Assembly: GCA_007125835.1 (NCBI GenBank)
Contig: SLCJ01000035.1
Span: forward strand, 1-11,133
From: Verrucomicrobiales bacterium
Lineage (GTDB): Bacteria; Verrucomicrobiota; Verrucomicrobiia; Verrucomicrobiales; SLCJ01
Direction of reading: 5' to 3'
Length of the DNA: 11,133 nt
Positions 7,757 to 11,133 of this stretch are shown here, piece after piece. Below the pieces are notes generated by a model. It was not told where the DNA came from. It saw nothing but the letters and a program-made list of their open reading frames with translations, and ran no database searches. The position numbers were made by a program, and so were the translations under genes. The stretch's first letter is position 1; every line of letters starts with the position of its first letter.

Positions 7757-8116
7757 ATGAGTGAGAAAGTATTTCTGGCAATCGCCACGTTTCCGGACCG
7801 GGAAACGGCGGGACAAATTGGCACGGCATTGGTGGAAAGGCAATGCGTGGCTTGCGTGAATCTGTTGCCAGGGGCCACCTCGATTTACCGCTGGGACGGA
7901 CGTGTGGAAGAGGAGCAAGAGGTGGTGGCGGTGATGAAGACCACCGCCGGTTGCCGGCGGATGCTGCAAGAAACGTTTGTCGACCTGCATCCCTATGAAT
8001 GCCCGGAATTGTTGTTTGTCGAAGTGGACGGCGGGCATGCCCCCTACCTGGCCTGGGTGGCCGCGAATTGTGCGGGCGCAGAGGTGGCGGGCGACGGCTG
8101 CGGTCTCAGCGGCTGA
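7757..8116 (+). CDS. cutA: CutA1 divalent-cation tolerance protein
   Basis: This 119-residue protein matches the CutA1 family over its full length: an N-terminal strand with a TFPD turn (residues 11-14), ALVERQCVACVNLLPGATSIY, RWDGRVEEEQEVVAVMKTT, then LHPYECPEL and GHAPYLAWV. Family members form very stable cytoplasmic trimers resembling PII proteins and are linked to copper and other divalent-metal tolerance, although the molecular role is poorly defined. The start at 7757 puts the family pattern at the expected distance from the N-terminus. The last ten residues (after WVAANC) are less conserved and Gly-rich. Its start is 11 bp from the divergent kinase start, and its 3' end overlaps the convergent cytochrome gene by 11 bp. 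It is alone on its strand, and no Shine-Dalgarno sequence precedes it. Confidence 0.93.
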   Translation: MSEKVFLAIATFPDRETAGQIGTALVERQCVACVNLLPGATSIYRWDGRVEEEQEVVAVMKTTAGCRRMLQETFVDLHPYECPELLFVEVDGGHAPYLAWVAANCAGAEVAGDGCGLSG

Positions 8117-8894
8117 GAGCCGCCACTTCCTCTTCGCCGGCGGGATCACCCCCGTCGCCTCCTTCGGAGAGCGGCTCGCCGGTTTCGGGGTCCACTTCCG
8201 CGCCGGGCAGCATGTTGGCATGGTTGGCGCGCAGTTCGGAGGCGTTCACCGGGCCGAGGCCGGCGGCGACCCTTTCCTCATAGAGGTCGAGGGCGTGTTG
8301 GGCCATCTCCGGGGTGACGATGGAGGCGTCGTTGCCCCAGCTGCGGCGGACGTAGGTCATGACGGCTCCCAAATCACGGGCGGTGAGTCCGGCGGCTTGG
8401 GATGGCATGATGTTATTGTAAACGACGCCGTTTACCTCGACCGGACCATCCATGCCGGCGAGGATGATCATGGCGAGTTTCTCGCTGTAGCCGGTGGTCC
8501 ATTCGTTGTCGTGCAGTGGCGGAAAGCCTTGGGCCGAATTGCCGCTGCCATCGGTGCCGTGGCAACCGGCGCAGACGCCGAAGCGGCGACGTCCGAGCGT
8601 CATGTATTCGTCGATCCAGGCGCGTGTGACCTCCTCGGCTTCGACGCCGGGAGGCAGGTGGGGAGTGTAGCCCAAAGCGGTGAACTGCTCGTTGTCGAAG
8701 CCACCGCTCAGATTGCCAAGGTAGGCCCCGGCAAAAAGAAGAACGATGGCGGCCAGCAGGAAAGTCCAGAGTGAAACCGGTTCGCGTCCGGCCTTGGGTT
8801 CCTCCTTCTCACGGGCGGCGGCGGCGATGTTGAGCCCCTCGTTTTGATCGGGCTCGGGGTTGGGTTCGGGAGGGGTGTTCCTGGGTGTGTCCAT
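8106..8894 (-). CDS. Membrane-anchored monohaem cytochrome c
   Basis: The 262 residues comprise a proline/acidic cytoplasmic N-terminus (1-38), one membrane anchor (about 40-60, SLWTFLLAAIVLLFAGAYLG) and an extracytoplasmic cytochrome c domain. C108-A-G-C-H112 binds one haem c, and M163 in NNIMPSQ is the likely sixth ligand, followed by the typical C-terminal helix DLGAVMTYVRRSWGN. An acidic, Gly-rich tail of about 30 residues ends the protein. It is the last gene of the ccoN-like/ccoO-like set, 28 nt after ccoO, and occupies the place of CcoP. CcoP normally carries two CxxCH motifs, whereas only one is present here. The ATG at 8894 is preferred; a GTG at 8921 would add nine residues. The 3' end overlaps cutA by 11 bp in convergent orientation. 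Likely role: electron carrier or exit subunit of the complex with the two upstream products. Confidence 0.88.
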   Translation of the reverse strand: MDTPRNTPPEPNPEPDQNEGLNIAAAAREKEEPKAGREPVSLWTFLLAAIVLLFAGAYLGNLSGGFDNEQFTALGYTPHLPPGVEAEEVTRAWIDEYMTLGRRRFGVCAGCHGTDGSGNSAQGFPPLHDNEWTTGYSEKLAMIILAGMDGPVEVNGVVYNNIMPSQAAGLTARDLGAVMTYVRRSWGNDASIVTPEMAQHALDLYEERVAAGLGPVNASELRANHANMLPGAEVDPETGEPLSEGGDGGDPAGEEEVAALSR

Positions 8895-8922
8895 GGGTTC
8901 GGGATCGTTGCGGTTGGGCACC

Positions 8923-9543
8923 TCAGTTCTCGTTTTCCGAGGGCTCGGTCTGGCTGTCCTTGCGCAGCGACATGAGGTAGGTGACGAGGGCCTTGGCTTC
9001 GAATGTGGGCACCACTTCCCATCCATCGGGAACGGTGTCCAGCGGCAACGCGTTGGCAGAGCGCTGCCCTTGAATTCTACGTTTGTCGAACAGGTGTGAG
9101 AACGAAGGCATCACCGACCATGAGTGAAGGGCGCGCGGATCATAGAGGCGGACGAAGATCTCGGAGGCGTCTTCGGTGCGGTAACCGAGGTTGGCGAGGT
9201 CGGGGCCGATGCGCTGGAGACCTATGGGAGCGATGGGGCCGACGTGCAGGAAGTCGAGCGGCTGGGTTTCGCGAGGCGTCTCGCCGGAGAAACGCCAGCG
9301 GTCGGGTCCGGCGTAGGTTGGGCGGATCACCTGGGTGTGGCATTGATAGCATCCCTGAGCCATGTAGACACGGTGGCCGTGAAGGATCAGCCCGCGCGGC
9401 GGGGGCGGGAAGATTTCGAGGCCATCCTCATCGAGGACGCGGGGTTCCAGGGCTTTGAGCGAGCCATAAGGCAGGCCGATGAGCAGCAGCCACGGCAGGC
9501 CGAAGGCGACGAAGAGGCCGAAGAAGAACGTGCGTGTATTCAT
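8923..9543 (-). CDS. ccoO: CcoO-like membrane-anchored cytochrome c (cbb3 subunit II-like)
   Basis: In cbb3 oxidases CcoO is the monohaem cytochrome c that feeds electrons to CcoN. This 206-residue protein has an N-terminal membrane anchor (6-25), then the CcoO signature GHRVYMAQGCYQCHTQVIRP with the haem motif C65-Y-Q-C-H69. An RIGPDLANLGYRTE stretch (111-124) follows, then M145 in SWSVMPSF as the likely axial methionine, and a C-terminal helix before an acidic end. These features match the family well and the length is usual. It lies 30 nt after the ccoN-like gene and 28 nt before the monohaem cytochrome gene, consistent with one transcript. The haem-binding motif is intact, so it should be a functional cytochrome c even though its CcoN partner appears to lack an oxygen-reducing site. 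No Shine-Dalgarno sequence precedes the ATG. Confidence 0.92.
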   Translation of the reverse strand: MNTRTFFFGLFVAFGLPWLLLIGLPYGSLKALEPRVLDEDGLEIFPPPPRGLILHGHRVYMAQGCYQCHTQVIRPTYAGPDRWRFSGETPRETQPLDFLHVGPIAPIGLQRIGPDLANLGYRTEDASEIFVRLYDPRALHSWSVMPSFSHLFDKRRIQGQRSANALPLDTVPDGWEVVPTFEAKALVTYLMSLRKDSQTEPSENEN

Positions 9544-9573
9544 GGCGAAAACGGGTGGAGTGCGGGTCAGCGA

Positions 9574-11052
9574 TCAGGCGCCGGCGGCGGGTGGCGAGGC
9601 GGGTTCGGTTTTCTCAACCGGCTCGTGGATCAGCGTGGCGGAGCCGGCTTCCCGGCCTTTGCGCAGAATCATCCGCCACAAGTTGCCGACGAAGACCAAG
9701 TTGGAAAGGAAGATGAGCATGAGGGCGATGACCCGGCCGGTGGTGTAGGGTCGGGTGGTTTCGACGACAGCACGCCAGTCAGATTCGAGGTTGAACACCA
9801 TGGCGCCCTGCCAAAGTCCACCCAGAACGCCGAGCAGGGAAAGAGCGATTGCTCCATACACGGAGAACCAGAACTGAAAACGAAGCTGCTTGGCGGAGAA
9901 CCACTCGCAGCCGCAGATCCGGGGCATGATGAACACAATGGCCCCGAAGGCCGCCATGGCGAACATCCCGTAGAGGCCGGTGTGCCAGTAGCCGATCACA
10001 GCCTGGGAAAATTGTGCGGAGCGGCTGAAGAACAGCAGTGAAAGGGCGGCCCCGATCACTGCAAACACAAGAAATCCCCATTGGGCGGCGACATTGAAAC
10101 GGAGCGTTGGGCTCATGACTACCATGTCTTCGGCTCCCTTGAGCGTGCGGATGTGATTGATGAACACCAGTAGCGCCGGGATGAGAAACACCAGCAAAGC
10201 GGTGCCGGAGACGGCGGGCATCCATGCCGGTAGGGGACCGCCCATCAAACGCTGCATGCCGCTCCACGCTCCGAGGCCGAGCACGCCCCAGAGGCCGAAA
10301 AGAGCGATGTTTTCGCTGTGCAGAGGCTTTGCGGAAACCTTGGGAATGAAGTAGTGGGTGATGGCCAGGGTGAGCGGAACGAAGAACAGCATCAACATGC
10401 CGCCGACATACCAGGTGGCGATGGCGGTGGACATCACGGCGGCCCCCGGGGACAGGAAGATCAGGACCCAAGCGGTGAGCAGCAGCCACGGGAAGGCAAA
10501 CAGGGCAGCCAGCAGGAACCAAACCGAGACATACGGCCGAGCCGCGTCGCGCTGCAGGAACATGACAAAGATTTTGCCGGCGATGATTGCGTAGGACAGG
10601 AACATCAGCGGGAAGACCCAGCGCGGGAATTCAAGCCAGTCGGCCCCGCTGCCGAAACCGGCGAGAACGCCGAGCACGCCGAGGGTGATGGCGGTGTTCC
10701 ATGCCACTCCGGCAGTGATGTAGCCGAATGGCCCTCTCACTTCCTGGCGGCAGAGGCGAGCCATCAGCCAGATGCTGATGCCGAGCCCGGCATTGATGCC
10801 GAAGCCGTAAACCAGCATGGAAATGTGCATGGGGTGCAGGCGCGGATAGGAGATGGCCGCCCAGTCGCCGAGGAAAGAGGGGGAGAGCAGTTTGATGTTG
10901 GCGACGATCCCGGCCAGCATAGCGGCCAGAAGCCAGAAGCCGGCGCTGGCGAGGAAGAAAAGCACCGGCCAGCGTGCGGACAAATCGATGCGCGCGCGGA
11001 TGGCGGCTTCCTGCGGGGAATCGGTGGCGGTGGTGGCTGCGGTCTCGGTCAT
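9574..11052 (-). CDS. CcoN-like haem-copper oxidase subunit I lacking binuclear-centre ligands
   Basis: This 492-residue polytopic membrane protein (about 12 hydrophobic segments) belongs to the CcoN branch of the haem-copper oxidases. The low-spin haem b ligands are present: H76 in PMHISMLVYGFGINA (CcoN: LHTSAVIFAFGGNA) and H357 in IGYWHTG (CcoN: IGHVHSG). The active site is not. Where CcoN has WYGHNAVGF, this protein has WYVGGMLML (CuB His becomes G217). Where CcoN has FTYMWAGPHHLHY, it has GLGAWSGMQRLMG (cross-linked Tyr becomes G261 and the two CuB His become Q267 and R268). The haem b3 His of HVH becomes Y355. These alignments are ungapped between neighbouring anchors such as YFIPK (234-238) and PLPAW (273-277). 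The comparison sequences are recalled, not searched. It heads the module with ccoO and a monohaem cytochrome. It probably transfers electrons through haem b and does not reduce O2 or NO. Confidence 0.88.
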   Translation of the reverse strand: MTETAATTATDSPQEAAIRARIDLSARWPVLFFLASAGFWLLAAMLAGIVANIKLLSPSFLGDWAAISYPRLHPMHISMLVYGFGINAGLGISIWLMARLCRQEVRGPFGYITAGVAWNTAITLGVLGVLAGFGSGADWLEFPRWVFPLMFLSYAIIAGKIFVMFLQRDAARPYVSVWFLLAALFAFPWLLLTAWVLIFLSPGAAVMSTAIATWYVGGMLMLFFVPLTLAITHYFIPKVSAKPLHSENIALFGLWGVLGLGAWSGMQRLMGGPLPAWMPAVSGTALLVFLIPALLVFINHIRTLKGAEDMVVMSPTLRFNVAAQWGFLVFAVIGAALSLLFFSRSAQFSQAVIGYWHTGLYGMFAMAAFGAIVFIMPRICGCEWFSAKQLRFQFWFSVYGAIALSLLGVLGGLWQGAMVFNLESDWRAVVETTRPYTTGRVIALMLIFLSNLVFVGNLWRMILRKGREAGSATLIHEPVEKTEPASPPAAGA

Positions 11053-11096
11053 GGGTGCGTGGAAAAAAGTGAAATGGGTGTTTTGGGCGGCGGGGA

Positions 11097-11133
11097 TCAG
11101 GCATTGCCACCGTCAGCGGCGGTTTCCTCTTCC
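11097..11133 (-). CDS. Possible C-terminal end of an upstream gene (partial)
   Basis: Read on the - strand, the window edge gives an open frame of 11 codons (EEETAADGGNA) ending in TGA at 11097-11099, 44 nt before the ccoN-like start. The short acidic/Gly/Ala tail resembles the hydrophilic ends of the neighbouring genes, and the spacing would suit a gene co-transcribed with the respiratory module. Eleven codons cannot identify a product or prove that the frame is coding. Confidence 0.3.
   Translation of the reverse strand, partial: EEETAADGGNA

Noticed and set aside
7815..7835. TGGCAC-containing stretch in cutA considered as a sigma-54 promoter
   Set aside because: The -12 element does not give TTGC at the required spacing, and it lies inside a coding region on the + strand with no gene start downstream.
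9574..11052. Annotation of the CcoN-like gene as a pseudogene
   Set aside because: The frame is intact over the normal length with hydrophobic segments preserved and two haem ligands kept. The substitutions are confined to active-site positions, and the partner genes are intact.

Overview
The window is GC-rich apart from its left end and looks like a chromosomal piece from a Verrucomicrobiota-like bacterium. That placement is inferred from three things: the particular divergent form of 1-deoxyxylulose-5-phosphate synthase, the absence of Shine-Dalgarno sequences before every start I can place, and the compact gene packing. No rRNA or other taxonomic marker is present, so it is tentative. I saw no tRNA, rRNA, CRISPR array, insertion sequence or long repeat.

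Layout. (1) Bases 1-749, + strand: the 3' end of an unrecognised gene that becomes clearly AT-richer than the rest of the window. (2) Bases 750-888: a short convergent gap with no convincing terminator. (3) Bases 889-7745, all on the - strand and read right to left: a soluble PAS histidine kinase, its sigma-54-dependent response regulator (4-nt overlap), a polytopic GT-C-like membrane protein, xseB (8-nt overlap) and dxs. (4) Bases 7757-8116, + strand: cutA, whose start lies 11 bp from the divergent kinase start and whose 3' end overlaps the next gene by 11 bp. (5) Bases 8106-11052, - strand: a three-gene respiratory module in the order ccoN-like, ccoO-like, membrane-anchored monohaem cytochrome c. 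(6) Bases 11097-11133: what may be the last codons of a further gene upstream of that module.

How the genes may work together. The kinase and regulator form a complete NtrBC-style phosphorelay; their targets are not visible here. The GT-C-like protein, XseB and DXS look co-transcribed. xseB next to dxs is a common bacterial arrangement. A GT-C enzyme would use polyprenyl-phosphate-linked sugars, whose lipid carrier depends on isoprenoid precursors made through DXS; this link is inference.

The most notable observation concerns the CcoN-like subunit (9574-11052). It aligns with the cbb3 oxidase catalytic subunit and keeps both axial histidines expected for the low-spin haem b (H76 and H357). 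Every position expected to hold a CuB ligand, the active-site tyrosine and the high-spin haem b3 ligand is substituted (G217, G261, Q267, R268, Y355). If correct, this is a haem-copper-oxidase-derived membrane cytochrome b that cannot reduce oxygen, paired with a CcoO-like and a monohaem cytochrome c: a possible electron-transfer complex rather than an oxidase.
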